This document shows, in pieces, positions 42,471 through 54,897 of a DNA stretch of 64,000 nt. Positions within the stretch are counted from its first letter, which is position 1, and each line of letters begins with the position of its first letter. The notes beneath the pieces were generated by a model. It did not search any database, had not been told where the DNA came from, and saw only the letters and a list, made by a program, of their open reading frames with translations. The DNA is taken from the NCBI GenBank assembly GCA_000733355.1, contig JNVV01000039.1, forward strand, positions 40,022-104,021, read 5' to 3'. Position numbers and translations under genes: made by a program. This DNA is from Falciphora oryzae (Eukaryota > Ascomycota > Sordariomycetes > Magnaporthales > Magnaporthaceae).

Positions 42471-43829
42471 TCAGTCGCCACTGATCTTCGCGTGACGGAA
42501 GTACTTCATCCCCATCCACGCCACCACGACCCAGACCCAGGCCATGACGCAGGTGAGGATGATGAGGGCCGGGTAGTAGCCCACGATGGGCAGGGTCGGG
42601 TCGTCCTCGAGCTCGGGCGGCGCGTAGGGCGTGGTGCCGACGTCCCAGGCCCAGCTCCAGACGCCCAGGCAGGAGCCCATGCCCGTGACGAAGACGAACC
42701 ACGTGACGAACAGCACGACCCAGCCCCACCACTCCGTCTCCGAGTAGTCCCACTCGGCCGGGTGGTGCTGGTGGTGGTGATGGTGGTGGCGGTGGTGCTC
42801 CTGCGAGACGCCCCGCGCCGGGATCGTCGTCGACAGGCTCGCCAGCGCCAACGGTGACTTGGCCCGGTGCTCGGACCGCCGCCGCTGCAGCGGGATGCGG
42901 GCGGATGCGGAGAGCAGCCCTCCGCTGGGAAAGTATGACTCGGACCCGGACGAGAGCCGGTCCGGGCGGAGCAGGGACGACGAGGTGGTAGAGGGGGGCC
43001 GGCGCGCCATGTGCAGGCCGTCCTCGTCGTCGGTCGTGGTCGTAGAGTAGGACATCATGGTTGGGCTGGACGCTGTGATGTCGCCGTCGATAATCTTTGT
43101 GTTTGGTGGAACGTCAATATGTCCTAGGCTTTGTGGCGCTGAGGCCAAATCCGATGCTCCTGGTTCTTTGATCCTGGGGCTCGCCGGCGTCCTTATAGTG
43201 GAGCCGTCTGTGGACGGGCGGGGGGTGTCATCCGAGATGCCTGTCCCGTCCGAGTCTGCATCGGCTACCTGGGCACCTGATGTTGACAGCGTCAAGGATG
43301 GCAGGGATGACGATGACGATGATGGTGATGGCGAGGAAGATGACGACGTCAGAGGTGCAACTTTGGACAAGCCGTCTTTCCTCGTAGCCGAGGCAGACGG
43401 CAGCACCCTGTCGTCGTGCTGCGGCTCAAACTCGAGGGCGCCGGCCGACTCGCGGCGCTCGTGCTGGGCTCGGCGTCCCAGCAGGGCGACCTTGCGGAGC
43501 GAACCCCTCCTACGGCGCGTCTTCTGCTGCTGCAGGGCGCTGGCGATAGAGCTGTAGGGCCGAGACGAAGAGGCAGCAGCAGCAGCAGCGTCAGCGTCGG
43601 CAAGGGCGCCCTCGTCCGGGCTGCTGTGGTCTAGCGGCGGGTGGTTGGCGGCAGAGGAGGATCTCAAAAAGGGGGCCTGCAGCTTGGAGAGGAAGCTGCT
43701 GGTGCTAGTGGCGCTGCGCCGGTGGCCGGTAGCTGCTGGCGGCGACTGGCCGGCGCTACTGGGCGCCGTTTGGGATGCTGGATCCATGGCCTCGGCGGCA
43801 AGGCTTGGGGGCCTCAGTAATTGCGTCAA
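42471..43829 (-). CDS. Conserved fungal membrane protein with two C-terminal TM segments, unknown
   Basis: Single exon of 452 residues; a second ATG at 43787 (MDPASQTAPSSAGQSPP) would give 438 and may be the real start. The first 340 residues are Ser/Pro/Ala-rich and probably disordered, with HRRSATSTSSFLSKLQAP and a basic patch QQQKTRRRRGSLRKVALLGR. A histidine run (HHRHHHHHHQHH) precedes the conserved C-terminal part: EWDYSETEWWGWVVLFVTWF, a first membrane segment, GMGSCLGVWSWAWDVGTTPY, and a second one in VGYYPALIILTCVMAWVWVV, ending MKYFRHAKISGD. The very conserved-looking C-terminus and variable N-terminus suggest a small membrane adaptor. No function can be assigned. Confidence 0.78.
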   Translation of the reverse strand: MTQLLRPPSLAAEAMDPASQTAPSSAGQSPPAATGHRRSATSTSSFLSKLQAPFLRSSSAANHPPLDHSSPDEGALADADAAAAAASSSRPYSSIASALQQQKTRRRRGSLRKVALLGRRAQHERRESAGALEFEPQHDDRVLPSASATRKDGLSKVAPLTSSSSSPSPSSSSSSLPSLTLSTSGAQVADADSDGTGISDDTPRPSTDGSTIRTPASPRIKEPGASDLASAPQSLGHIDVPPNTKIIDGDITASSPTMMSYSTTTTDDEDGLHMARRPPSTTSSSLLRPDRLSSGSESYFPSGGLLSASARIPLQRRRSEHRAKSPLALASLSTTIPARGVSQEHHRHHHHHHQHHPAEWDYSETEWWGWVVLFVTWFVFVTGMGSCLGVWSWAWDVGTTPYAPPELEDDPTLPIVGYYPALIILTCVMAWVWVVVAWMGMKYFRHAKISGD

Positions 43830-44899
43830 TGCAGGCCGGGCGAGGTCAGGTGGTGGTAGGCAAGGGGGCTAGCGGAGGACCGGCGGGATGGAAGCGCGGC
43901 GCCAACGGACAGGGCCTGTGCTAGTGGAGCGCACTAGGATCCAGCAGTGCGTGCTCGAAAGCGAGGGGGGCTGGGCCGACGACGATCCTTTCGGTTGGTA
44001 GTGCAGCGGGAGTGGTGTCTGGCTGGGGTCTTCATTCAGCTCGCGGGGTGATGGCGACTAGGGATGGAGAGAAGGACGAGCAGAAGCCAGCACAGAGCTT
44101 GGGCATGGCGGCGGCAGGTTCAACGGGAATAGGGGTTCTTGTTTGGGCCGGCTAGTTCCGGGTGGACGACATGGAAGGGCCGTCGCGTGTCGCGTGCTGA
44201 AGATGATGATAATAGAAGTGAATGATGGAGGCTAGCCGGGCTCCAGTGCGTCCCTAGCTCAGTGCTGGCGCGGGGTCAAGCTCAACTGAGTTAAAGTTGT
44301 TAGGTGACGATGATGGTCGAGGCCTTCACATGCTCAAAGTCAATTGCCGGCCTTGATTCTGGGTGCTCATTGGCCGAATCAAGCCCCTGAGTTTGTTCCC
44401 GGGCAGTTGCGAATCGCCACGCACACACGCTTTGCGGCCGTGCGGGTTACCCACAATTGTACGTCAGTGGCAGTGGGCGACAGCACGTCTGCCCGCAGCC
44501 TGGCGGCCAGCTGAGTGAGGGACCTCTATATTGGCTACAGTAAATCACACACCATCAATGATTCTATGGACGATGGACAACCAGACAGCAGACACTCGGC
44601 AGATGCTTGGATTGAATTAATTGGAACACTACACTTTACCAGGCTGTCAGTGGATTGCAGGGCTGCTGGCGCACTGAGCTGATCTGGGCCTCGGCGCTAG
44701 GCTGAAAGCAGCAAAACCACCGCCCGCGCGACGCACCCGCAAGACTCACAACCGGATGCCACCTTCTGTCAATCAATCTGGCCCTATCGCCCCAACTCCA
44801 CTCCTCCAAGTCGCCGCAACGAAGGCGCACCGCAAACGTCCAGACCAAGACATATCTTAGAATCGCAGGGGGCCGATCGATGCCTGTCCCCGCCGGCCC
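43830..44899. other. Divergent promoter region
   Basis: 1.07 kb between two head-to-head genes, the two-TM protein and the zinc transporter. No coding region recognised. Confidence 0.5.
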
Positions 44900-46578
44900 A
44901 TGCTTCCTCCACATCACCATCCCCCTCCTCCACGGACGCCCTCGCCGCTCGCGGTCGCCGAGCCGCCCTCCGCCGCCGCCGACAGTAACCGATGCCTGCG
45001 CCCCGGCACCAGCAATAGCGCCCGCCTGAGCCCCGACTCCTGCCTGCGCGTGCCCTCGCCGGCCTCGTCCTTCCTGCAGCTGCCCGGCATGGGCTCCCCG
45101 GACGATGCCGACGCCGCCAGGCCGCCCAGCAGCGGCAACAACCCCTTCAACTTCCAGACCCAGATAATATCCACCTCGCCCGTCCGGTCGGTATGTGTTT
45201 TGTGTCCTGCATCCCGCCGCGCGCACGTTGGACGGATGGCATGGGCGTGGAAGCTAACCGTCTCGCGCCCGCCACCACGCAGAACGTCGGCCAGCGCCGC
45301 GGCCACCGCTACAAGCACAGCAGCATATCCGCCCAGCACCAGGTCTTCCAGGAGCCGCCGCCGCGCCCGCCGCCCGTGCTCCCCGCGTCGCTGCCCGTGC
45401 CGACGCTGCGCGAGGCCTGGGCCAGCATGTACCGCGAGCAGCGCGTGCGCCTCTACTGGTGCCTCTGCCACGCCGCCGTCGCCGTCTACGTCTTCTTCTC
45501 CGCCTCGGGCAGCCTGGCCATGACGGCCCTGTCGCACCTCGTCTTCTTCGACGTCGGCTCCGCCGCCATCTGCGTCTGCGTCGACGTCCTCGGCAACTTC
45601 GAGGTCTGGCGCCGCAGCTCCGTCCGCCACCCCTTTGGCCTGCAGCGCGCCGAGGTCCTCGCCGGCTTCGCCATGTCTGTCTTTCTGGTGTTTGGCGGCT
45701 TCGACCTGCTGAGCCACAACATCAAGCACATGCTCGAGGGCGTCGGCGAGCACGAGCACCACCTCCCCGTCATCCCCGCCAGCCCCGCCGACCACGCGCA
45801 CGCGCACGCGGGCCACGGCCACGGCCACGCGCACTCGCACGGCGGTCGCGTGAACCCCGGCACCGTCGACACGGCCAGCCTGGCCGCCATCGTGGCCACG
45901 CTGGTCAGCGCCTACGGGCTCAAGAACCACGGCCGCATCCGCCGCGCCATGCGCGTCCAGTACCCCTCGTACCTCTCTTCCCTGCTCCCGGGCGTGCTCT
46001 CGAACCCGTTCCACTTCCTCACCCTCTTCTTCTCGTTCTTGATGCTCCTCCTCCCCCTCCTCTCCGTCGGCACCTTCGTCTGGCTCGACCGTCTCGTCTG
46101 CGCCGCCATCGCCGTCAGCATGTTCGTCCTCGGCGCCCGCCTCGCCGTCGCCCAGGGCCTGATGCTGCTCATGTCGTACCGCGGCCGCGGCGTCGTCGTC
46201 AGGCCGCCGACCGCTGCTGCTGCCAAGGCGGCGGCGGCTGCATCGTCAGGAGGAGGAGGAGGCCCCGCATCACAGTCGGCGGCGGGTGTCCAGGGCTCTG
46301 GCGCCGCGGACGATGGCGTGTCGGCCGTGGTGCGCGAGATCGAGGCCGAGCCCAACGTGGCGCGCGTCGAGGAGGCCCAGTTCTGGCAGGTCCACTACGG
46401 CCTCTGCATGGCCAACCTCAAGGTCTGCGTCGTCAGCGGCTGCGACGACGGCGCGCTGAGCCAGCTGCGCAGCCGCATCTCCCGCGTCATCCAGAACCGC
46501 CTGGGCGAGGGCTACGGCCGCGGGAACAGCCTGAGGTGGGAGGTCACCCTGCAGACGAGCACCGACTCCCGCTCATGA
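44900..46578 (+). CDS. ZRG17: Cation-diffusion-facilitator zinc transporter, ZRG17-like
   Basis: Zrg17-type CDF proteins move zinc into the secretory pathway; in yeast Zrg17 partners with Msc2 in the ER. Two exons, 44900..45190 and 45283..46578, phase 0, with donor gtatgt, branch gctaac and acceptor cgcag, give 528 residues. After a proline/serine-rich N-terminus, the second exon opens with NVGQRRGHRYKHSSISAQHQ. Several membrane segments follow (LYWCLCHAAVAVYVFFSASG, ALSHLVFFDVGSAAICVCVD). RHPFGLQRAEVLAGFAMSVF is the CDF signature. The histidine-rich cytosolic loop HAHAHAGHGHGHAHSHGG is the metal-binding loop. The C-terminal regulatory domain contains VREIEAEPNVARVEEAQFWQ. A Gly/Ala-rich insertion near residue 430 is probably disordered. 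Confidence 0.82.
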
Positions 46579-47257
46579 CACGAGGTCGCGGTTGGCCGGG
46601 TTTGGGGAGTTTGGGCCATGTGTTTGATATGGCATATCTGATCTGTCATCAGGCTCACCTTTTTGTACTTGTTCTTCGCCTTTCAGCGTTTTGGGGTGGC
46701 GGACTCGAAGCACCACCGCATATTCATAGGATATAACCATGGCGTTTAGCGATATAAATCAGCCCAAATCGGGTATCCCATTTAGTGTATAAAAAAAAAT
46801 ACCACATTTCTTCCCTTGTTATCTTTTAGTTTCCCGTCTACCTGCCTAGCGATGGAATACATGGAACCGAGTAGGGTATTATTTCACTCTGTGCACGAAC
46901 CAACTCTTCACATATCCTCAGAGGCACCTCCAAAAGGTTGCGAGTCACACGCCGCCTCGACATGGAGAATGCGAGAAGACTACGTCGTAACCGGGCCCCC
47001 CAATCGACCACCAACCTTGCTCATCAAGAGTCCGCCAGCAAAACCAAGCAAGGCGAGTCCGTACGACATCGGAACGGAAAATGCCACCATTGTCGAATAA
47101 ATGAAGTCATCCAAAGCTGTATAAATGATAAAAACCATAAAACAAAACCCCACAAAAAACTCCACGTGGTTGATCAAAAGCGTCGTGAGCGAGTCGTATA
47201 ACGGACATGACCTGGGCTCTCTCGTCCCTCCATTTTTTTTTTGTTCCTCTTTTTTTT
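46579..47257. other. Convergent intergenic region
   Basis: 679 bp between the 3' ends of the zinc transporter and MGM1 genes. A minus-strand frame at 46980..47177 encodes a hydrophobic stretch but has no ATG at a suitable place. Otherwise nothing is seen. Confidence 0.45.
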
Positions 47258-50177
47258 TTAAAACAGACCCCAGCCCTTCTTCTTATCCTGCGACCTCCTG
47301 CCGCCCATGCCCGGGTGGTCGCGGCCCTCGAGCTGGCGCAGGCTCTCCATCTTCTCCAGCACGAGCTCGAGGAGCTCCTTGCGCTGTATGACGTCGAGGT
47401 GCCTCCTGATCTTGGGGTCCTCCTTGGCGAACTTCTCGATCTGCTCCTGCGACAGGTGGCGGCCGAGCCTGGTGTCGAGCTCGCGCGGGAAGTTGTAGTT
47501 GAACTCGGACAGCAGCTCGACGTTGAGGAAGAGCACGGCCGTCGACGCGAGCTTGGTCGCCACGGCGTCCAGGAACACCTCCGGGCAGTAGTACTTGTTG
47601 TCCATGCTCTTGCACTGCTTGGACTTGACCGCCATCAGCCGCATGTTGATCATGTCGGCCCTGGTGCGAAGAAAGACGGCTTCGCGGCCTTTTTATCCAT
47701 CAACGGAGTTGTTGTTAGCAAAAGAGATACTCGAGTCAAAACCGGTTTGAGGGGTCATATAGATCGTGTTTCTTCTTACCCTTCTGAAGCAGAGCGGCGC
47801 TGAAGCCGCCGGCACCGCTTGCGCCCTGACCCTCAACAACGGCGTCGCCGCGCCTAGCCTTCTCGATGAAGTTGGTGACCTCCTTGAGCTTGCGCCTGCC
47901 GCCAACCGAGCTCTCGAGGCTCTTCATGGCATTCTGGCATGCCTCGAGCTCGCTCTTGAGGACACCGGCGACGTGCTCGCGGCCGTGGTTCCACTCGCGC
48001 TCCTCCATGTCGATCTCGAACTTGTAGGGCTTGATGCAGTTCTCGACCTGGTCGCTCGTGCTGTAGAAGCGGTCGTTCAGGATGCCAGACGCGGCCTCCG
48101 TGATGGCCTGCCGGGCAAAAGGATGGTTGACAAACGTCGACTGCGAAATCAGGCCGTCGATGCGCGCCTGGATGCTGTTGGCCACCACCGTCGTGGCGAG
48201 CCGGCCGACGCCCAGTTTGGTCAGCCCAGACGTGCAGGCGTCCAGCTGCCGGTGCCAGTACAGCGAGTCTGGGTCCGCCTTGGGCAGATCCGCGAGGTTC
48301 TCCAGGCCCGGCGGCGGCGGCGAGAGGTCTGTGATGGGCTTGTTCCAGTACCGCTGCGCCAGGAGGTCCAGGACGCGCTGGTCCAGTTCGTTCTTGAGCA
48401 GCTCGTGCATCTGCGGGCGGCCAAACTCCTCGGTAAATCGCTTGAACGAGTGCTTGAAGGCGTCCAGGCTCTCGGCCAGATACGACTCGGCCGACAGCGG
48501 CCGGTCGTTGTACTGGACCTTGAATTCGTACGTCGCCTCCTCAAGCTCCTGCCGGATGGCCTGGCTTGTTCCCTGCAGGCTGGCCGACATGGTCTGCTCC
48601 AGCACGCCCATGAGCTTCTTGCGCAGAGTGGTGGTGCCGACATGGACGCCAGCGTCGGGGCCAAACTCCATCGGGTGTGACGAGAAGTAAGACTGCTCGT
48701 TCTTGGCGATGTTGGCCGACAGGTTACCCGTGCCCTTCTTAAAGAGACTAGTCGTCTGCGGGGCGCGGGAAACAACACCGACATAGCCCAGACGCAGCGG
48801 ATACTGCCTATCGTTTAGGATGGCGGAGCCCCGCGTCGGCTCAACCAGGTCCATCTTGGTGACGACGCCGATGGTGCGCTCTCCCCGGGGGTCGACGCGA
48901 CGGCTGGCCCGCAGCGCCGTCGAGTTCGCTAGATCGACGTCGGCGGCGGATATGGCCAGGATCACGTTGGGCGGCTGGATGTACTTGTCGCAGAGCTCCG
49001 AGATCTTCTGCTTAAGTTCGAGCGGCTGGTTCTTGCCCACGACCTGGATATATCCGGGGAGGTCGGTCAAGGAGAGATCCGGGACATTGGGCGAGTAGAT
49101 GGACAGGTGGATGGGGTCGTCCGAGACGCACTCAGAGTCGGGCACAGCCAAGTTGAGCTCGGTAAGGGTCCGCTGGATGGACGAGAAGTCGGTGATTCTC
49201 CTGAGGCCGAGGTCGGGGAACTCGCCGTACTCAGCCTGGGAGTCGGGCGTGTTGACAAGCGTCAACTCGATGGGCCGGCGGGTGACCATGTTGGTACCCT
49301 TGGGCAGAAATTCGTGTCCGACGATAGCCTCAAGGACCGAGCTCTTTCCTGAAGACTGAGACCCGATGACGACGATGGATGGGAGGGAGAGCGTGCTCGA
49401 CTGGCCGACCTTCTGGAGCATGTTGCGGATCTCGATCATCTTCTTGGTCAGGACCATCATCTGGTCGTCCTTGGCCGCCTGTTCGGGCGTGCGGTCGTCG
49501 TTCTCGGACGACTGGTCATAGCCATAGGCAGCTGCGCTGGCTCCAGCGCCAGCAGCGACGCCGACCCGGCTCTGCTTGGGCGGTTCCTTGCCTCCGTTGG
49601 GATTAGGCCCCCCGTTGCCGGCGGCCTCCTCCTCATCTGCGCGCATGATGTTCCGCAGCCATTCGGGCAGCTCTAAGCTCTCCTTCGTGTTTTGCCAGCC
49701 CTGCCTCGTCTGTCCGGCGATACCCAGGGCCCCATCCCATAGGCCGCCAGCGGTCGTCGTTACCGTGTCCTTGGTGTTTTTATACAGGTCGTATGCCGAG
49801 TTGCTCACCTCTACTGCACGTTAGCGTCCATCCGCTCGGCATACCTCGGGGACATACTCTTGGGGACTGGGAGTGGGGTGGTTCATACGGATGGCCTGGT
49901 ACTGGACCCATGCAGCACCCCCGATCATCACGCCGCCGAACAGGGCGGGGATCCTGGCAAACTTGACGACGAGCTTGGGGAGGATCCTGGCGAAGGAGGC
50001 GTTCCGGACGGTGACGGCGTTGTGGAAGTCGTTTCCGGGCAGCCACATGCGGCGCTGGGTGGCGCGGACGACAGCATCGGAGCGCTGGAGCCCGCCAGTG
50101 GGCAGGCGGTGGTAGTAGCGGACAGCGGCGCGGCGCACCGGGGCCAACGCCCCGACGGCAACGAGCCGTCCACTCAT
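47258..50177 (-). CDS. MGM1: Mitochondrial inner-membrane dynamin-related GTPase (Mgm1/OPA1 family)
   Basis: Drives inner-membrane fusion and cristae shape. Three exons, 50177..49889, 49810..47780 and 47688..47258, give 916 residues. Exon 1 encodes an Arg-rich mitochondrial presequence (MSGRLVAVGALAPVRRAAVR) and a membrane segment (FGGVMIGGAAWVQY). The first intron is read as gtatga to cagtag because this gives QYQAIQVSNSAYDL, matching the family; a 36-bp alternative exists. The GTPase has G1 GSQSSGKSS near residue 246, G3 DLPG and G4 TKMD. In the second intron, the acceptor aaaaag gives KGREAVFLRTRADMINMRL, where the more obvious caccag would break the frame. The C-terminal effector region includes KQCKSMDNKYYCPEVFLDAV. 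A rhomboid-cleavage region is expected after the membrane segment but was not mapped. Confidence 0.92.
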
Positions 50178-51415
50178 GGCGGGCCGGCTGGGCGACGGCC
50201 GGGGACTGGGGTTGCGGACAAGCGCAGCGTGGCACGTGTCTCGGGGTGGAAGGTGCGCATGCGAGGGTTGGCGATGCCGTCAAGACATGCGGGCGTGGTC
50301 TGGAGGGGCTCGCAGGTGCTGGTGGCTGGTGGCTGCCGGGCTGAGCTTGGGCGTGATTTTTGTGTCTGCCTCACCAGACCGCCAACAAATGCAGCATGAC
50401 GAGTGGCGCCAAATCCCCAGTGCACTGATCCCAGCCAACCACAGCGAGTCAGTCCTCGGTTCGCTGGCTGCGGCGTTGAATTAAGATATAGCCCGTGCCC
50501 AGACACGAGTCAGCGGTGTCCGCGACGGCAGCATGACGGCGAGTCAGGCACAGATCAAGCAATCGGAGACCAGCTCGCATCACTGCGTCCTCAATCTTTC
50601 GGAGGCCCCGATGCCCCTTTTTCGCTCGTTTGTTTCTTCAGGAAGCCTCCTGTTTTATATGCGCTTGCTCTGTCTGCCTGTACGTTGTGTGTCAATACGA
50701 GATCTTGTTTGACATGATTCTTGCAGCATCTACATGCTAGTCATATTTCATATCTTGTAAAAGAAAGGCAAGTCCGTTGCAGAGAAAGCCCACATCTAAG
50801 TGCCTGCAGAGGAAGTTGCTCTTTCTCTATTTAGCCCGCCGAATCGTCCAGCGTTAGCTTCAAATTCGAGATATTTATCAGGCGTCTTTGTGTGTGGACA
50901 TCTTCAGCGGCCAGACACACTCAAAAAGGATGGCCCCCGCCCCAAACGGGACACGACAGTGGAGATCTGCAAGGGCCCATCACAGCGTGCATTGCCGACA
51001 GACCCTGCCAAATCAGTTGACATCAAGCTGTCCCGCAATTCGCAGGGCCGGTTTCGTCACACGTTGACACTTCAAACGCGGTCTTGGCATTGAGCCCGCA
51101 CATGCCGCTGACGTCCACCCTCTGAGCGCCCCTCCGAGCGCCCCCAGTCGCCGCAACAGGCAACGCATTCGCCCGCGTTGCGCCCTGCAGAGACAATCAG
51201 CACAGTTGAGCGCTTGTCGGGCGCTCCGACTCCTGACCGCCTCCTCCAAGACAGCGAGAGAGAAAAAGGGAGGGAGAGATTTGAGCAACACCACCTGTCA
51301 TCTCAATAATTCTAGTCCGACACTTTGCAGCATCTTCAGCACCAGCGCTTCGCCTGCTTGGTTTCATTCGACCCTATTCTCAACAACGACGGAAAGGTCC
51401 CGCGGGCCCCGCAGG
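50178..51415. other. Divergent promoter region
   Basis: 1.24 kb between MGM1 (-) and DUG3 (+). No coding region recognised. Confidence 0.5.
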
Positions 51416-53080
51416 ATGTGCAGGTTTCTGGTACGTCCAGCCAAGTTTTTTTTTTTTTTTAAGCCTTTGCTCCGACCCTCCACACCCAGACCATCGGGAC
51501 CGACCTCCCTCCAGAGCTCTGGCTAGGGTACACTACTGACGGTTGCTAACGACTGCCCGGGCGCTCGCCGGCGTAGGTTTACAAAGGCAGCGACGAGATC
51601 CTCCTCTCCAAGCTGATCCTTGAGCCCACGCATTCCATCCTCAAGCAGTCCTTCGATGCACGGTTGCGACTCGACACTCGCAGGGGCCAAAACAACGCCG
51701 ATGGCTTCGGAATCGGCTTCTACACGTCGCCCAAGCTCGGCGCCGCGCCCTGCCTTTTCACCTCGACCATCCCCGCCTGGAACTCGCCGAACCTGACCCG
51801 ACTCGCCAGCAAGACGGCCTCGCGCCTGATATTCGCGCACGTCCGAGCCACGACCGAGGGCTCGCTCTCCGAGGACAACTGCCACCCCTTCTGCCATGGC
51901 AGTCTGATGTGGATGCACAATGGCGGGCTGGGCGGCTGGAAGTACATAAAACGGCGTCTCGGCGAGCGTCTGGCTGACCGCTGGTACCTCGGCGTCGTTG
52001 GCGGCACCGACAGCGAGTGGGCCTTTGCGCTGTTCCTCGACACCCTCGAGCGCATGGGCTACGACCCCAGCTCCCAGCCCGAGAAGGGCTTCGGCCCCAC
52101 GGTGCTGCGGAAGGCAATGCTCAAGACGATCGAGCTGATCAACGAGCTGATCGACGCCATCCCCGAGAGCGTCATACACGCCGAGAACGTCGACACCCGC
52201 AGCTTGCTCAACTTTGCCCTTACCGACGGCCACAGCATCATCTGCACGCGATACGTCAGCAGCTCAACCGACCAGGCCGCCAGCCTGTACTACTCGTCTG
52301 GGAGCCAGTGGGAAAACCGGCCGTCTCCCGGAGACGACCGCAATTTCCAGATGGAACGTCGCGACAAGGGTGCCGACGTTGTTTTGGTGGCTAGCGAGCC
52401 TCTAACGTTCGAGAGAGGTATGATACACTACGATCGATGCTAAAATCCGAGGCCCTGAGACTCTGGCTAATGTTCACTTGCCAGAAAACTGGGTAAACGT
52501 TCCGACGAACTCTGTCCTCACTATACATGGGCAGACCGTCATGGTCCATCCCATCAACGATCAATATTCCAACCGGAGCCCGGGTCAAGCCCGGTCAGCC
52601 GCCTTTGTACACACCAAGGGTCTCTCGTCAAACGAGAAGCACTCTCTGATGCCTAGGCTGGAGGATACGGTAACGACAGTGTCGCCGAGCGAGTCCGAGG
52701 GACCCAAGAGGTCCCTCGCCCCGCCCTTCAGCATGCTGCGGTCCCGGACCCCGGAGGTGAGCGCGGCTACGATAGCACGGGCTAGGACCCCGCTTTCGAC
52801 GTTCGCCGACAGCTCCAGCCACTCCTCGACGGCTCCCAACTCGCTGGTTGTGACCCGGCACCCAACACCCAACCCGCCGGCACAGCGCAACATCAAGAAG
52901 AAGCGCATGTCCCTGAACGAGCTCGAGCAGAGCCTCGGCAACGGCGGCCACGGCGGTGGGGCAGCTGAGGCCCCTGAACCCGAATCAGAGCCCAACACGC
53001 CAGCAGAGCCAGTCCCGCGCAATAACTTTGGCGACCCGAAGAAGATTTCACAGTTCTTTCCGGAACTTACGCTTTCCTGA
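51416..53080 (+). CDS. DUG3: Glutamine amidotransferase-type DUG3, glutathione degradation subunit
   Basis: Dug3 supplies the class II amidotransferase fold of the Dug2-Dug3 complex, which cleaves glutathione in the cytosol independently of gamma-glutamyl transpeptidase. Three exons, 51416..51430, 51577..52417 and 52485..53080, give 483 residues. The 15-bp first exon encodes MCRFL, so Cys2 becomes the N-terminal nucleophile. Further family motifs are QSFDARLRLDTRRGQNNADG, IFAHVRATTEGSLSEDNCHP, MWMHNGGLGGW, GTDSEWAFALFLDTLERMGY, NFALTDGHSIICTRYVSS, and across the last splice VASEPLTFERENWVNVPTNS. Compared with yeast Dug3 (about 357 residues) it has an extra Ser/Pro-rich C-terminal tail of roughly 130 residues, ending in PKKISQFFPELTLS. 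Confidence 0.92.
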
Positions 53081-54897
53081 CATGGGGACTTTTGTGACTT
53101 TCTGAGCTAGAATATCTAGCCGCCGTTAGATTTGACCGTTTCTTGATCTAAATTCTCTCCGACTAATTCATAAATCCTTTCCCCCTATTTAGTCTGGCCG
53201 CGTTTCAACTGTGCTCTCTTTTTTCTGGGCTTGGAGCGTTGGTAGCTGGCGTCGGGCACAACTGATAGACTATTGAACATTTTGCCATCACAGCGGCTGC
53301 TGCTTGTTGTATTTTTTCTTTCTTTTTTCTAGCATTGTGATTATTGCACCACCTTCCGTCCAAGTTCAGATATGGGCCTTGAGCCTGCTATATCCGGGCT
53401 CCTGTTTTCGGTCTCTCCGAACCGGGACGGTGATCTGATTTACATCTCCCTCTGAGCTACGTCTTCTCTCGCCCATTATTAAAATCTCCTCTCACCACGA
53501 CAATTAGTCTACACTGTCGTACTGCATCATCGGCATCCCTACCAAGGAGGCAGGTACTTACCTGGATGGCAGGGATGTGGTACGTGTATTACGTGCCAAA
53601 ACCAAACCCAAGGGAGGAAAAAAAACCTTTGACCGTTGTCATCCGGAACGGATGGGCCAGATGTCCGCGACCGACGTCGGGGAGCCGGTAGGACACGAAG
53701 CCGCAATGCAAACAAAGCGAGCTGTTGAAGGCCACAAACGGAACACAGCCTCGCGCCCTGACCGACGAGGTTTTCGCAGTCTGGAGACCCGTGTTCCCGT
53801 CGCCCACACAGCACAACACATCGCGTTTGTCCGCATGGGCAAAGCCCGTCAATTATCAAGCCGCCTGCAGGGGTTTCTCGTCACACATCATCTCTCCAGG
53901 TCGCACAATTACATTCCAAAGCCGGGTCTGCAGCCACCAAGCTTTCTCATGGTGCCGCGGTCGAGACCGATGAGCTTCCGTTTTTCGAATCACACACACA
54001 GGTATTCTGCTCCGACCAACCTGGCACCCCGCCTAGAAATACCTGGAGGCGTCGCCCCGTGCTGCTCTCGGAAGGCTGATTTTTGGCTTCTAGACAAGAC
54101 ACTCGGGCAAACGGTCATCATGCGGTGGCAACTAAAGTTGGCGCAGGCGCAAGTCAACTTGTTGGGCCTGGGGCTTGAACTGACGTCTAGAACCGCTGCC
54201 GTTTGGCCATTTAGGCCCTGAGATCCTACACCGTACGTTGTGCTTTCGCGCTTGCCTTCGACTCCATAATCCGTCCCTTACTCAATCTACCGTTGACTTT
54301 TGGCGGGTCTTGCCCGTCGGAGACAAACAGTGACCATTTGCTGGCCTTGGCTCCTGTGATGAGAAAGAGGACCCAGGTACGGCAAGAAACCATTCAGGGA
54401 GAAGAGGGTATCGTGGGAAACCGCGGCCGGGGTGGCTGTCCTCCGACTTGACGGTCAGGTAGGTGCAGTGCCAACCATGGATGAGAGGCCGCGGAAGGTG
54501 CTGGCCTAGCACCTTCGCTTCCTTGGCCCCTCGCATCTGCCGTCCGTGTGGCCCCACGCTCTTTTCGGTGTTCCCCTGGGTCACACATCGTCGACATCAC
54601 CATTCCGAAGCATCATATTGACCAACACACTCGTTTTTTTTCTTTTTTTTTCTTGTTCTCCTACAATACAAGGCCAACCAGAGAGCAGGATAGTAGTGGT
54701 GGAGCATTAACATCTACATCAATAGAGACATCGATATTCGACATCGACAACAGCATATGGCCCACGGCAGACACGTCATCGTGCACTTTCTTTGCAGGCC
54801 CAGCCAACCAGACAGCCAGCCAGCCACCTCACCCCCTTATCTTCTCCAAGCAAGCCCGTACACCACAGCATCTTCTTCGCCCAACGACCCGCCCGCC
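53081..54897. other. Intergenic region
   Basis: 1.8 kb, no supported gene. Near 54165-54222 a minus-strand segment has A-box-like TGGCCAAACGG and B-box-like AGTTCAAGCCC between short inverted repeats GGGCCT/AGGCCC, but the boxes are too close for a tRNA. Confidence 0.45.

Noticed and set aside
46980..47200. Small hydrophobic minus-strand frame downstream of MGM1
   Set aside because: It encodes two possible membrane segments but has no usable ATG before them and no recognised family; it lies in the likely 3' UTR region.
48221..48784. Minus-strand Arg/Ser-rich frame within MGM1
   Set aside because: It is an out-of-frame shadow of the GTPase exon, typical of GC-rich coding DNA.
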